Positions 42,958 through 53,279 of a stretch of DNA of 64,000 bases are shown here, one piece after another (the first letter of the stretch is position 1; each line of letters begins with the position of its first letter). Source of the DNA: a virus; IMG/VR virus record IMGVR_UViG_3300026484_000002, positions 1 through 64,000 of that record. One strand, written 5' to 3'. Made by a program: the position numbers and the translations under genes. The notes beneath the pieces were generated by a model. That model did not search any database, had not been told where the DNA came from, and was given only the letters and a program-made list of their open reading frames with translations.

Positions 42958-45096
42958 ATGCAATCACAATTTTTAAAATATATGAATGATCTAAACAATC
43001 AAAATCAAAAAAGAATGGATAAAGAATACCAATATTCTCAAGATTTCTTTAAAAACAGCATGCTTCTAGATGCAAACAATAGAGCTAAATATGAAGCAGA
43101 AACAAAAGGTATGGGTCAAGCTGATAAGGTGAAGGAAGTTATGGATAGTATCACTTCTAGAACCAATAAACTTGACAATACTAAAGCAATGGATGAAGTA
43201 AACAATATTTTTGGTCAAGCTACACAAGACAATACTCTTGATAATTATGTCAAACAAATTGATAATGACAAAAGATATAATGATATGATGTCTGTTACAA
43301 AAGGATTGGATCCAACTAGTGAAGAAGCTGAGAAAAAACGTATTCTAGGCGATAAATATGATGATTATTTAGCTCGTACTAAAAAGATAGATTCTAACTT
43401 GGATCTATTAAATAGTAAGGCAGGCACTGGGTATGAAAATATTCTATATGGAGTTGATGCAGATACTGCAAAATCAACTGTTGCTAATGAATTGATGAAT
43501 GGTGGAGTAAATCCTGTTTATGCAGAGAACCTTGCAGCATCATTATCCGTTCCTTATGTAAAAAAACCTAATGTATCTAAGCTTACTGATTTAGATAAAG
43601 CATTAATAGAACATGCAGATAAAGTAAAGAAAGACATATACAGTAATGCTAATACTTTTGAAAATGCATCATCTATCGCAAGCGGAAAAAGCACTAAAAG
43701 AGATCCAAAAGATAAAAATGGTTTTAAAAATTATTACTTAACAACTGCTCCAGTTAATGATTATAAAAACGATTATCCAGCATTTCAAAATTATGTTATA
43801 GAAAAATTAGATGCAGAACCTTCTGTTGTTCTTGATAGATCTGTTAACGATATATATAAACAATTTAATGCTCCAGTAAAACTAAAACTTGGAAAAGGAA
43901 AAACGAAATCTGTATACTTGCCAAAAGAAGCCCTTTATAAATATGTTACTGATAATTTAGAACCAAATATTGGTACATCTAATGAAATTAAAAATATAGA
44001 TCCAGATACATTTGAAAAATGGAGAGAACAAAAAGCAAAAGAAATGTTCAATCAAGGTTTGATTAACGATTCTTATTCTTTAAAATCTTTAAATCTTACT
44101 CCAAAAGATGAAGTTACTAAAAAAAGTAAAATATCAGGAAAAAGCTTAACCAAGGAACAAAAATCTACCATTAAAGCTTCTAATAATCTTATAGCGAATG
44201 TATTCAGCAAATATAAAGGAGTCACAGACAAACAAATAGTTGATGACTGGCTAGGAACAAATTATAGTACATTAAAAACAGAACCAATTAAAAAAGAAGA
44301 AAATAATAATAATAGTAGCATTATAAAAAAAGCTTTTGAAAAGAAAGTTTTTAAAGAACAAGGAATTGAAAAGAAAGTTAATAACGAAAAAGTTAACAAT
44401 GAAAAAGTTAATCCATTAATTCAAGAATTAAATAGCAAAAATGGAGCTGCAAAAGTATATGATATCTTTAAAGGTACAGAACCAAAAACTCTATTATCCT
44501 TAGTAAATAATGTAAATAATAAAGATTCTAAAAAATTGTTAAGTGCAGTAAATAGTTTTAATGTGGATCATCCATTTAAAGATTTAAATGAATTAAAAAC
44601 AGAATTAAAAGAAAGAATACTGGTTAATAAATCTAATGAAGAAACTAAAAATTATTCTTCAGAACATCCTGTATATTTTACAAAAAAAGACAAACCATAT
44701 GATTTTGATTTGCTAATGAATCAAACATTACAAAATATAAAAAATGATAAATCTATATCAAAAATGAGAGAAGGTGCATTGATTTCTGAATTAAATAAAT
44801 ATTTAAGACAAAAAGATATTGCTAAATCAAAAATAGATAATAAAATACTTGATACGCTGATTAACACTGGAGCTAGTAGTGGAAAGTTTATAGCAAACAC
44901 CATAAACCAACTTAAACCAAAAAATGATCAAATAGATTTATCTATTTTTGAAAAAAAAGCTATTAGGGCTAAAGAAAAAAGAAAAAGTGATGCCAAAAAA
45001 AGACATAAACAAGTAACTTCTCATAATCGTGTTGAAAAAGATTTTGAATCACTTCCATATAAAGATTTACATAAATATTTATACAATAATAAATAG
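42958..45096 (+). CDS. Internal virion protein, 712 aa (N4 gp51 position)
   Basis: Very charged (K, D, E, N) and helical throughout, with no hydrophobic domain. Contains the short tandem repeat KKVNNEKVNNEKVN around 480. Starts 10 bases after the previous gene. Composition and place fit an internal core or ejection protein packaged with the polymerase. Confidence 0.65.
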   Translation: MQSQFLKYMNDLNNQNQKRMDKEYQYSQDFFKNSMLLDANNRAKYEAETKGMGQADKVKEVMDSITSRTNKLDNTKAMDEVNNIFGQATQDNTLDNYVKQIDNDKRYNDMMSVTKGLDPTSEEAEKKRILGDKYDDYLARTKKIDSNLDLLNSKAGTGYENILYGVDADTAKSTVANELMNGGVNPVYAENLAASLSVPYVKKPNVSKLTDLDKALIEHADKVKKDIYSNANTFENASSIASGKSTKRDPKDKNGFKNYYLTTAPVNDYKNDYPAFQNYVIEKLDAEPSVVLDRSVNDIYKQFNAPVKLKLGKGKTKSVYLPKEALYKYVTDNLEPNIGTSNEIKNIDPDTFEKWREQKAKEMFNQGLINDSYSLKSLNLTPKDEVTKKSKISGKSLTKEQKSTIKASNNLIANVFSKYKGVTDKQIVDDWLGTNYSTLKTEPIKKEENNNNSSIIKKAFEKKVFKEQGIEKKVNNEKVNNEKVNPLIQELNSKNGAAKVYDIFKGTEPKTLLSLVNNVNNKDSKKLLSAVNSFNVDHPFKDLNELKTELKERILVNKSNEETKNYSSEHPVYFTKKDKPYDFDLLMNQTLQNIKNDKSISKMREGALISELNKYLRQKDIAKSKIDNKILDTLINTGASSGKFIANTINQLKPKNDQIDLSIFEKKAIRAKEKRKSDAKKRHKQVTSHNRVEKDFESLPYKDLHKYLYNNK

Positions 45097-45111
45097 ATAT
45101 TCCAAGTGAAA

Positions 45112-45155
45112 GCGTACCTATGCTATAATGTCATAATATAATACTAAAGGTACGC
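45112..45155 (+). promoter_or_regulatory. TATAAT promoter boxed by an 8-bp inverted repeat
   Basis: TGC-TATAAT at 45121-45129 (and a second TATAAT at 45137) lies between GCGTACCT (45112-45119) and AGGTACGC (45148-45155). The right arm contains the AAAGGT ribosome site of the next gene, so the structure could act as operator or hide the ribosome site in mRNA. Confidence 0.55.
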
Positions 45156-45156
45156 A

Positions 45157-48100
45157 ATGGCTAACTATCCTGATGACTTCACTAAAAATACCAATAATGT
45201 ACTGGATCAATTTTCCCAATTAACAGACACCTACAATACTGCTGTTGACGTTATTGGTTCTGTGCCTACTTCTACAAATAAAATCAATCATCTCCAACAA
45301 AAGAAACAACAAAAAATAGATAGACTTAATCCAGATGCTACATTGGATCTATATAATAATATGGATATATATACAAATGAATATGGAATAACTAAAGATT
45401 CATTAAATAGCTATACTCCAGAACAGTTACAAGAAATGCTTGGTTCTAGTGTAAATGATAAAGTATATTATGACGATAAAGAAATAGGTCCATATCAAAT
45501 GAAACAAGATGCTGAAGGAGAATGGAATAAAACCCCTTTTAGTGGCACTACTCAACATGTGTATGTTGCTCCTAGCAAAGATGGTAATATGAAGTTAGGT
45601 TTAGCAGGTGTAGGCTTTAGAGAAAGATATACACCTGGTCTTGCTGCAAAAGAAGGATTGACTACAAATAAAAACTATGGTTGGGCTCCAGGGGAAAAAG
45701 GAGTAGATCCAACAAAAGAACCTTATTTAGATATAGCTCTTCCATATGACGAAGCTTCAAGATTAGAATTCCTAACACACTCAAATAAAGGACAAATTGC
45801 AAATAGAGCAGGTGGTGCTAGTGTTGCTGACTATATAAAAAATGTGAAACCAAATGTTTATGGCAAAGGAGCGAGTGAATATACAACACAAAATGCCCCT
45901 ATGTGGAATATAAATTCCAGCAATACAGATTTACCAGAGCAAGTAGTTACTCCACATATTCCTAAGTTTTTAGGTGATACTAGTACGCCTAGATCAAAAG
46001 CAATAGGTGTAATCCATGATAATGCAGAATACGAAGGTGAGCCTCTGCTAGGACAATTTGCAGATGGAGTTGCTAGAAATGCTAGAGGATTTGCTGGTGG
46101 AGTAGCGAGAGTCATTGGTGATACTGCAAAACTAGCTAATGATTTAGAAACTAGAGCCATTTATGAATCAGCAAAAAGACTTTATGATTTCAATGAGAAA
46201 GATGCAAATGAATTAGCAGATAGATTTCAATTTTTAACAAAAGAAAAACTAGATACCATGGAAAATGCTATAGCTGGTGAAGATTTTGTTACTGCTACAG
46301 CTGATGATACTAAGAAAATGGAAGAGCATCAAAAGAAAGCTTTTAAGGATGTTACTTGGTCAGATCCAAGTTCATATGGTAAAGTCAATTTACCTGAAGC
46401 ATACAATATGTTTAAGACAGGTTTATCTAGCCCAGAAATGACTTTTAAATCACTAGGCTATATGCTCGGAAACCTAATAGGTCTTCCTGAAAAAGCAGCA
46501 ATCAAAATGGCAGGCAAAGGAACTTTAAAAGCACTTGAGTACAATGCAAAAAAAGATGTTGCAAAAGAGATGTTAAGCAAAGCTGCCAAGACTGATAAGC
46601 TAATTGCTGCTGGAAAAATAACAACTGAAGATGCTGTAAAAAAAGGCATGACTTTATTGGATCCAGCCAAGAAAGCCATGTATGAAAAAACTATTCAACT
46701 TAGTGACAGAGCATTAAGTAAAATTCCAATTAAAAATAAATTCAATGCATTCGTTGCAAAAAATGCAAACATACTACATCTTGGAGCTGTAACTAATGAA
46801 CAGGATATGGATGATTACTACGAAAAACACGGTGAAAGAGCATCTCTACAACATGCATTATTAGGTTTTGCTGCAAATGCTGTAGGAGCAAAAATAGACT
46901 TATGGGCTGATAAAACTGCATTAATGGGAACAAAAGAAGGCTTTTCTGCATTAATTAAAAAAGCAGGTAAAACAAGAGCACAAAAGATGCTTACAGGAGT
47001 AATTTCTGGTGCAGCAAAAATGGCAGAAGGTGGTATTGCTGAGCTTCCTGCAGAATATATTCAGAGTGGGATCCAAGCTTTCAATAATACATATAAAGAT
47101 GATAATGCAGCAGAAGCTTTAACCAAAGCATTTCATGATGCAACACAAGGTGCAGCTTTCGGAGCAGCAAGTGGTATTCATATGGCAGGTCCTAGTGCTG
47201 GATCTAACATTATTACAAATACATTTACTGAAACTGATAGTGATAAAAGCTATGAAAATAAAATTACATCTGACACAGAACCAACAAATGCAACTTCTGA
47301 TGAACAGGCACAAGATTTAGCACTTGATAAGCTCTATACACACTTGCATGAAAAAGGAGAACCATTATCTGAAGAAGATAAACCTTTGGCTCATGCATCA
47401 GTTGAGCGTCATTTAAACAATACTTTACAAAGTCTTGCATTAGCTGAAGAAAATATAAATGCTGAAATTGCTAAAGAAAATCCTGATACTGAATTTATAG
47501 GTTCTCTCGAAAAAGAAAAAGAAAACCTTGAAGATAAGATTTCTATTTTACTTGATATGCGTAATCATACTGCAGAAGATGGAGTTATTTATAATAATAG
47601 ACCAATAAAAGAAATAGACAATGATTTGACACAAACAATAGAACAACTCAACAATGAGCCTAAAGATCCAAAACTGATTAAGAAAAAACGACAGTTATTG
47701 TTAGAAAAATATATAGCCAGTCATCCTTTAGCAAAAAAAGCCAATGAAAATGGTGAAGATACTGAAGATTCTGAAGCAACTTTCGATACAGTATTGTCAC
47801 AAAAATTATATGGAGGAGTGACCAAGGATGGATATAGAACTGGTATTGTTAATATGGTCACTCCATTGTTTGATGACAGTATAAGTGAACATGGAAAGCG
47901 AGCTGTTAAAAATAATATAGAAAGATTTCTTGAATCTCAATCAGCCAAAGAAAAGGCAATCGAAGCAGCTAAGACTAAATTTGAAGAACAAGGAAAAGAT
48001 GCAGAAGAGAATCCAACACCTGTTATAGCTAGATATTTTACTCCTACAGGTACTGAAGCTACTTTTGAATATAGAGGTATTGCTTCAGAAAAAACATTAG

Positions 48101-49782
48101 AAAAAATAAAAAAAGAAAACGAGTTCTTGCATAGTATTCTTCATTATGCAACCAATCCTGTAGAATTGGAATCTATAGTATCTGACATTGGTTCTAATCA
48201 ATCTGATAAAAATGCTCCTGATGATTTTTTTGATGCTTCAAAAGGAGAACCTAGAAGCAACCATGCTTTAGAATCTGAAGAAGGAATAAATACTAATTTT
48301 GAAAATAAAAAAACACATATACTAAATAATACTGAAGATACTTCTGAAACACAAAACACTATAGAGAATAAAATCACAGAACTAAATGACTTATTAGGCA
48401 ATAAACAACACGAGAACTTCAGTAAACAGCTAGAAGAAACCATTGAATCAATTCCTTCTTTTTCAACTGATATACTAAACCAACTAAAAGATACAAGAGG
48501 ACTTAAAAGTTATGTTACAAATGTAAAAAATGGTATAAACCTTATGCCAAAGCTTTTAACACGACTCACAAAAGAACCAAATGAGCAAGGTACTCCTACT
48601 TGGAACGCCAGAGCTTATAGAGCAGTTACTGCATTAGAAAAGTATGCCAAGGCTGCTAATAAAATAATAGAAAGTGAAGCATATCAAAAAATACAACAAA
48701 ATGCTTTTCAGGAAAAGTTGCCCAATATAGAACAGACAGCATCTAATACTAACACTAGTATGAATGAAGTTTCTTTTGACGCAGATGAAGCTCCTTTTGA
48801 TATTTCTAATATTGATATAAACACAGAACCAAAAGAAAACAATAATATTAGTACGCAAAACAACACAGTTGAGATTGGATCCAATGAAACAAAAAAAGAA
48901 ATTGGATCAAACGAGACAACAGATAGTAAACTTAACGAAACAAGCAATAACAAAGATTCCAAAGAAGAAGTAGAAACAACTCCTAAAATGGATAGTACTG
49001 GATCCAATGACTATAAAATTCCAGATATGGAAACAAAACAATCAAGTGAGGCATCATTAAGTAATGAAGCACCATCAAATGTTGTCAGTAAAGTAAAAGA
49101 ACAACAGCAACCCAATAAACAAACCAAACAAGCTGAGCAGCCAAGTAAAGAAAAGGTTGAATCAAATAACAAATCTAATAAAGAAGCAAATAATAAAGAA
49201 GTAAAAGAAGTAAATGATAAAGAAGAATCAAAGAACGTCAAAACAGTAGATAACCATGGTCCGATTGAAAGAAAAAACAAATCTGATACTTTTTACAAAA
49301 ATGATACAACATATAAAGATCCTATAAAACAGAAGGAAAAACAATTAGTAAATAGTGTTGTCGGTAAATTGCAGACAATATTGAATAACTACGAAAAGAA
49401 ATACAAAGAAGTAGAAACTACTTTAGGCACCGACATTAAAACAATAAAAGCAGAAAGAGCTAAGCGTACTAAATCACTAAAAGAATTTACTGGAATTAAA
49501 GATATTGCATCTAGAGGAAAAGTTAAAAAGAAATATTTTTACGAAGACTTAAGTATAACTATTGAAGACTTATTAGAAGATATAGATGAGAATAGTTATC
49601 TTGGAAAAAATATAATAGAAGAAGTAAATAAAATTCGACCTAATAGTAAAATAGGTATTGAAATACTTGAAAATAATAGTATCTCTAAAACAATAGAAGA
49701 ATCACTAACTAATATGCTTGATAAAGAGATCATAAGTGAAGATGTGATAAACTCTCTAGAAGAAATAACAGGATGTAACTAA
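45157..49782 (+). CDS. Giant internal virion/ejection protein, 1541 aa (N-terminal part of N4 vRNAP equivalent)
   Basis: N-terminal mixed domain (1-350). Then a region of amphipathic, alanine/glycine-rich helices (about 440-680: SLGYMLGNLIGLPEKAAIKMAG; ELPAEYIQSGIQAFNN; GAAFGAASGIHMAG) typical of phage DNA-ejection proteins that insert in membranes. Next a helical part, a 150-residue low-complexity N/K/E/S linker (about 1220-1400, with repeated GSNET) and a small C-terminal helical domain. The stop overlaps the ATG of the virion RNA polymerase (TAATG), so both are made in similar amounts. Corresponds by place to the N-terminal third of N4 gp50. Confidence 0.7.
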   Translation: MANYPDDFTKNTNNVLDQFSQLTDTYNTAVDVIGSVPTSTNKINHLQQKKQQKIDRLNPDATLDLYNNMDIYTNEYGITKDSLNSYTPEQLQEMLGSSVNDKVYYDDKEIGPYQMKQDAEGEWNKTPFSGTTQHVYVAPSKDGNMKLGLAGVGFRERYTPGLAAKEGLTTNKNYGWAPGEKGVDPTKEPYLDIALPYDEASRLEFLTHSNKGQIANRAGGASVADYIKNVKPNVYGKGASEYTTQNAPMWNINSSNTDLPEQVVTPHIPKFLGDTSTPRSKAIGVIHDNAEYEGEPLLGQFADGVARNARGFAGGVARVIGDTAKLANDLETRAIYESAKRLYDFNEKDANELADRFQFLTKEKLDTMENAIAGEDFVTATADDTKKMEEHQKKAFKDVTWSDPSSYGKVNLPEAYNMFKTGLSSPEMTFKSLGYMLGNLIGLPEKAAIKMAGKGTLKALEYNAKKDVAKEMLSKAAKTDKLIAAGKITTEDAVKKGMTLLDPAKKAMYEKTIQLSDRALSKIPIKNKFNAFVAKNANILHLGAVTNEQDMDDYYEKHGERASLQHALLGFAANAVGAKIDLWADKTALMGTKEGFSALIKKAGKTRAQKMLTGVISGAAKMAEGGIAELPAEYIQSGIQAFNNTYKDDNAAEALTKAFHDATQGAAFGAASGIHMAGPSAGSNIITNTFTETDSDKSYENKITSDTEPTNATSDEQAQDLALDKLYTHLHEKGEPLSEEDKPLAHASVERHLNNTLQSLALAEENINAEIAKENPDTEFIGSLEKEKENLEDKISILLDMRNHTAEDGVIYNNRPIKEIDNDLTQTIEQLNNEPKDPKLIKKKRQLLLEKYIASHPLAKKANENGEDTEDSEATFDTVLSQKLYGGVTKDGYRTGIVNMVTPLFDDSISEHGKRAVKNNIERFLESQSAKEKAIEAAKTKFEEQGKDAEENPTPVIARYFTPTGTEATFEYRGIASEKTLEKIKKENEFLHSILHYATNPVELESIVSDIGSNQSDKNAPDDFFDASKGEPRSNHALESEEGINTNFENKKTHILNNTEDTSETQNTIENKITELNDLLGNKQHENFSKQLEETIESIPSFSTDILNQLKDTRGLKSYVTNVKNGINLMPKLLTRLTKEPNEQGTPTWNARAYRAVTALEKYAKAANKIIESEAYQKIQQNAFQEKLPNIEQTASNTNTSMNEVSFDADEAPFDISNIDINTEPKENNNISTQNNTVEIGSNETKKEIGSNETTDSKLNETSNNKDSKEEVETTPKMDSTGSNDYKIPDMETKQSSEASLSNEAPSNVVSKVKEQQQPNKQTKQAEQPSKEKVESNNKSNKEANNKEVKEVNDKEESKNVKTVDNHGPIERKNKSDTFYKNDTTYKDPIKQKEKQLVNSVVGKLQTILNNYEKKYKEVETTLGTDIKTIKAERAKRTKSLKEFTGIKDIASRGKVKKKYFYEDLSITIEDLLEDIDENSYLGKNIIEEVNKIRPNSKIGIEILENNSISKTIEESLTNMLDKEIISEDVINSLEEITGCN

Positions 49783-52700
49783 TGAGTTGTAATATAAAAG
49801 CAGGACATATAATAGAAGGTATAGGAAAATATTTAAAAGATGGTGATAATGCTACAGCAAATAAGTTGCAAAATGCATTAAGAGATACTACAAATTTATC
49901 TACTCACTTTACTATCGACTTTAAAAGTAAAAGTAAGTTAGATGATTATTCTAAAGAATATGACAGTAATAGCAACAACCTTACTACTACAGAACTTCAC
50001 ATAAACAATTCAATAAGTAATTTCATTGAAAAAGCTGTGGATCTAATTCCTAGTGTGGATAAAACGCTTCCATCTATTGAAGGTGAAATTTCACAAGGAT
50101 GGCAAAGTGTTATCTCTTATTTTATTCGACCTGAAACAATAAAATCAACAGATAAATATGGAACTACAAAAGAAAAAATTATTACTAGACTTGATCCTGA
50201 TGTTCAAAGAGCAGTATCTTTAGTTACTTCTGAATGGTTAAACAATGATGCATTAACAGGCATTTCTGAACTAAGAGGTGATGATGGAGTTAGAGCTCTG
50301 CTTGGTATGGGGACAAAAGATATCGTTACTAAAACTGAAAGAGATGCTGTAAGAGATATTGACGGTTATGTTGGTGAAGCTGCTAGGCAAATGGGTAATA
50401 AAATCTACAGCATGTTAGGCATAAGAGCAAAAGCAAATTCTCCACAAATAAATAATAAACTGATTGAAAATACATTAAAAGTAGAATTAGGTTTGTTGGC
50501 TCTAAAAACATTGGAATACAATGGAGATATATCATTGAGCAAAAAAGACATTATACTGAACGAAGAAGTTATTAGATCCCAAGTGTCAGTATATCAATTC
50601 AACAATAAACATAATAACAACATTAATCTAAATACTCCTAATGGGGTTCTTCCTTTGTCAATAAATGACAAATATAATGATATCAAATTTAGTAAAATAT
50701 TTACTGATAAGGTAAATGAAGTAATCAACAATAAAAGAATTGCAGGGATTTATACTGATCCAAAAGAAGCAATACCATCTTATGATGAAATAAAAAATAA
50801 TGGTGTAACTGGAATACTAGGTAATATAGTCAGTGAGGCACATAAGAATGCTGTACAAAATTCTAGTAGTACCGCCTATGAATTTAAACATGGGTTTATT
50901 AAAGGTGTAGAGTATGTAGAAAAAGCCCTTAAAAAAGCTATGGGGTATAAAGATGAAGCTAAAACTACCAAAGGACTAAGAGAAGCCACTAGAGGTAAAA
51001 ATTTAGCCATAGATATGCAGTATGATAATTTAATGAATGCATATAATACTGTAGGTTTGAGCAAAAAAATGTATGCTAAATGGGAAGTTATTACTAATAA
51101 TAGATTTATGATTGATAGCAACCAACTTAATTGGCAAGATAAAAAAATGCATAGACAAAGTGTATTTTTTGAACCTGTTGTGGTTACTGAAGAAAATAAA
51201 AATGATTTCTATATGATGTTAGGTCAATCTTTTGATTTAGATATAGATAAACATTCTCCTGATGTGGTCAATAAAGCTGTTGAAGATTTGTTTAAGGATA
51301 TTGAAAAAAATACAAAATTATCAGTTACTAAAAGAACTAAAAAAAGTTTAGACTCTTATTATAATAGTAAAGATTACAAAAAAGATATTGAAACATTATT
51401 TAAATACATAGTTGATAATTACAACAGTAGTGAGCCTGAACATGCATTAAGTGGTGCAGTTGAGCTTCTGGGTTGGATGCACGAAACTAAAGCAAGTAGA
51501 CCATATACTACTCAATCTATGATAGAGACTGATGCTATTACTTCTGGATATGCAATCAAAGGCTTGATGTTTCCATTTCATGATAATAAAGAAGAAATTA
51601 ACTGGAGTGAATTTGAACGCACAGGAATATTTACTGCTGATGCAGAAATTACTGATTATGGAGAATGGAAAGATAATGAAGACAATAAAGATTCTTATGA
51701 AGTTCCAGCAGAAATGCTTACTGAAAAATTACAAGCATTATACACAGAAGATAATACAAAAGAAATTTCAGACATTATAAAATTAATTGACAAGAAAGCT
51801 AAATTTGATAAAGATGGAGAACTAGTCTCTATATCTCGTAACTTTATGAAGAATCCTTTTATGGTTCTAAACTATGGTAGTGCTATTAAATCTATCATTA
51901 GAGCTGTTAGTAAACATGCTGAAGATGAGTTCTATCAAACTTTAGATGCACTTTTCAACAGTAAAGAAAATAGCAATAGAAAAGAACTACAAACTAGTGT
52001 TTTAAATGCAATAGCAACTATAGCTAAAAGAATGAATCCTATCTTTGATGTAGATGGTGAAATTATAGGATTTGATAGAACCAAAGCTAATTCTACATAT
52101 AAATCTATTATCAATAGATTTAAACACGAAGGCTTAGAATTTGAACTTACTTCACAAGAAGCTACAGCTCTAAGAGAAAGCATATCAGATTTTATAGGAG
52201 AACCACTAACAAAAACATTTAAAGAAAAATATGGTAGATTTATAGAATTAACTACAACAATTAATGAATCTATGGTTGCTCAATTTAGAATAGCAAATGA
52301 AGTAATTGAAAAAGAAATAGAAAAACTTCACCAAGAAAAATTAAAAGATGCTAGTGGTAATGAAAAACTTGTAACTCCTATGACTGATAAAGAGTATCAA
52401 GAAATAGTACAAAGTGTAGCCAATATTCTGCCTGTTGTAAATACAGCATTGGATCTGGTTGAAGGTGGTAAAGCTCCATTATTGATAGCAGAATTAAAAG
52501 CTATAGATAATAGAGAAGTATGGGGAAATACTAGTACTAGTGGTTATGTCCGCAGCAAGTTCACTAAAAACACAAAAGAGTCAGATGTTTATATTAATAG
52601 TGCTCCTGCACAAGTTAAGAGATTATTAGAAGCATATTCTTCTGGTTCTGTAATACCTATTCATTTCTTTGATGGTAGTATTCAAGCCAAATTATTAGCT

Positions 52701-53279
52701 AAGCTAAAAGCTCTTGGAGTACATGATGCCAACTTCTCTCCTATAAATATGACTATAGAAGTAACTAAAGCGTATAATGAAATATTTTGGGAATTAGCTA
52801 GAGAATATAGTTTAGCAAAAGAAATTAGAGAAAGTTATTTAAATAGCTTAACCGCATTAGATGATGATATTGTTACAGCATTAAACAGTAAATACTCAGA
52901 AACATTGAAGGATAGTTCTAAGATCCCATATACAAAGACTTTAAGTAAATTAAACAAGCAATTAGAAAATGTACATATAGAAGCTGAAAATAAAAGAGAG
53001 AAGATATTTACTACTCCTGTAGTAGTTAATCAAGCTTATTATAACAATGGCACTGAAAGTGCAGCATATATACCTAATAAAAATGAATACACTAAACAAA
53101 CTATAGATGAAGATCTTGTAAACAATGCTGCTGACAAATTAAAACGATATAATAATATATCACTTGAAAATAATGCTGATATACCAACTGATATGACGCA
53201 AACGCAAGCTTTGATTAGTGATAAAGATGCTAAAATAGCTATAAATAATGTTATAGAAAATAATAATAAGGAATGTTAA
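49782..53279 (+). CDS. Virion RNA polymerase (N4 vRNAP-type catalytic core), 1165 aa
   Basis: All catalytic parts of the N4 virion polymerase are present at matching spacing. Motif T/DxxGR-type NNRFMIDSNQLN has Arg441 (N4 R424). Motif A ETDAITSGYAI has Asp584 (N4 D559). Motif B RNFMKNPFMVLNYGS has Lys690 and Tyr698, eight residues apart as in N4 K670/Y678. Motif C GVHDANFSP has Asp982 (N4 D951), with PIHFFDGS before it. Such polymerases are packaged in the virion, enter the cell with the DNA and transcribe early genes from hairpin promoters. In N4 the core is the middle of a 3500-aa protein; here it is a separate gene flanked by two giant coupled genes. Confidence 0.88.
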   Translation: MSCNIKAGHIIEGIGKYLKDGDNATANKLQNALRDTTNLSTHFTIDFKSKSKLDDYSKEYDSNSNNLTTTELHINNSISNFIEKAVDLIPSVDKTLPSIEGEISQGWQSVISYFIRPETIKSTDKYGTTKEKIITRLDPDVQRAVSLVTSEWLNNDALTGISELRGDDGVRALLGMGTKDIVTKTERDAVRDIDGYVGEAARQMGNKIYSMLGIRAKANSPQINNKLIENTLKVELGLLALKTLEYNGDISLSKKDIILNEEVIRSQVSVYQFNNKHNNNINLNTPNGVLPLSINDKYNDIKFSKIFTDKVNEVINNKRIAGIYTDPKEAIPSYDEIKNNGVTGILGNIVSEAHKNAVQNSSSTAYEFKHGFIKGVEYVEKALKKAMGYKDEAKTTKGLREATRGKNLAIDMQYDNLMNAYNTVGLSKKMYAKWEVITNNRFMIDSNQLNWQDKKMHRQSVFFEPVVVTEENKNDFYMMLGQSFDLDIDKHSPDVVNKAVEDLFKDIEKNTKLSVTKRTKKSLDSYYNSKDYKKDIETLFKYIVDNYNSSEPEHALSGAVELLGWMHETKASRPYTTQSMIETDAITSGYAIKGLMFPFHDNKEEINWSEFERTGIFTADAEITDYGEWKDNEDNKDSYEVPAEMLTEKLQALYTEDNTKEISDIIKLIDKKAKFDKDGELVSISRNFMKNPFMVLNYGSAIKSIIRAVSKHAEDEFYQTLDALFNSKENSNRKELQTSVLNAIATIAKRMNPIFDVDGEIIGFDRTKANSTYKSIINRFKHEGLEFELTSQEATALRESISDFIGEPLTKTFKEKYGRFIELTTTINESMVAQFRIANEVIEKEIEKLHQEKLKDASGNEKLVTPMTDKEYQEIVQSVANILPVVNTALDLVEGGKAPLLIAELKAIDNREVWGNTSTSGYVRSKFTKNTKESDVYINSAPAQVKRLLEAYSSGSVIPIHFFDGSIQAKLLAKLKALGVHDANFSPINMTIEVTKAYNEIFWELAREYSLAKEIRESYLNSLTALDDDIVTALNSKYSETLKDSSKIPYTKTLSKLNKQLENVHIEAENKREKIFTTPVVVNQAYYNNGTESAAYIPNKNEYTKQTIDEDLVNNAADKLKRYNNISLENNADIPTDMTQTQALISDKDAKIAINNVIENNNKEC

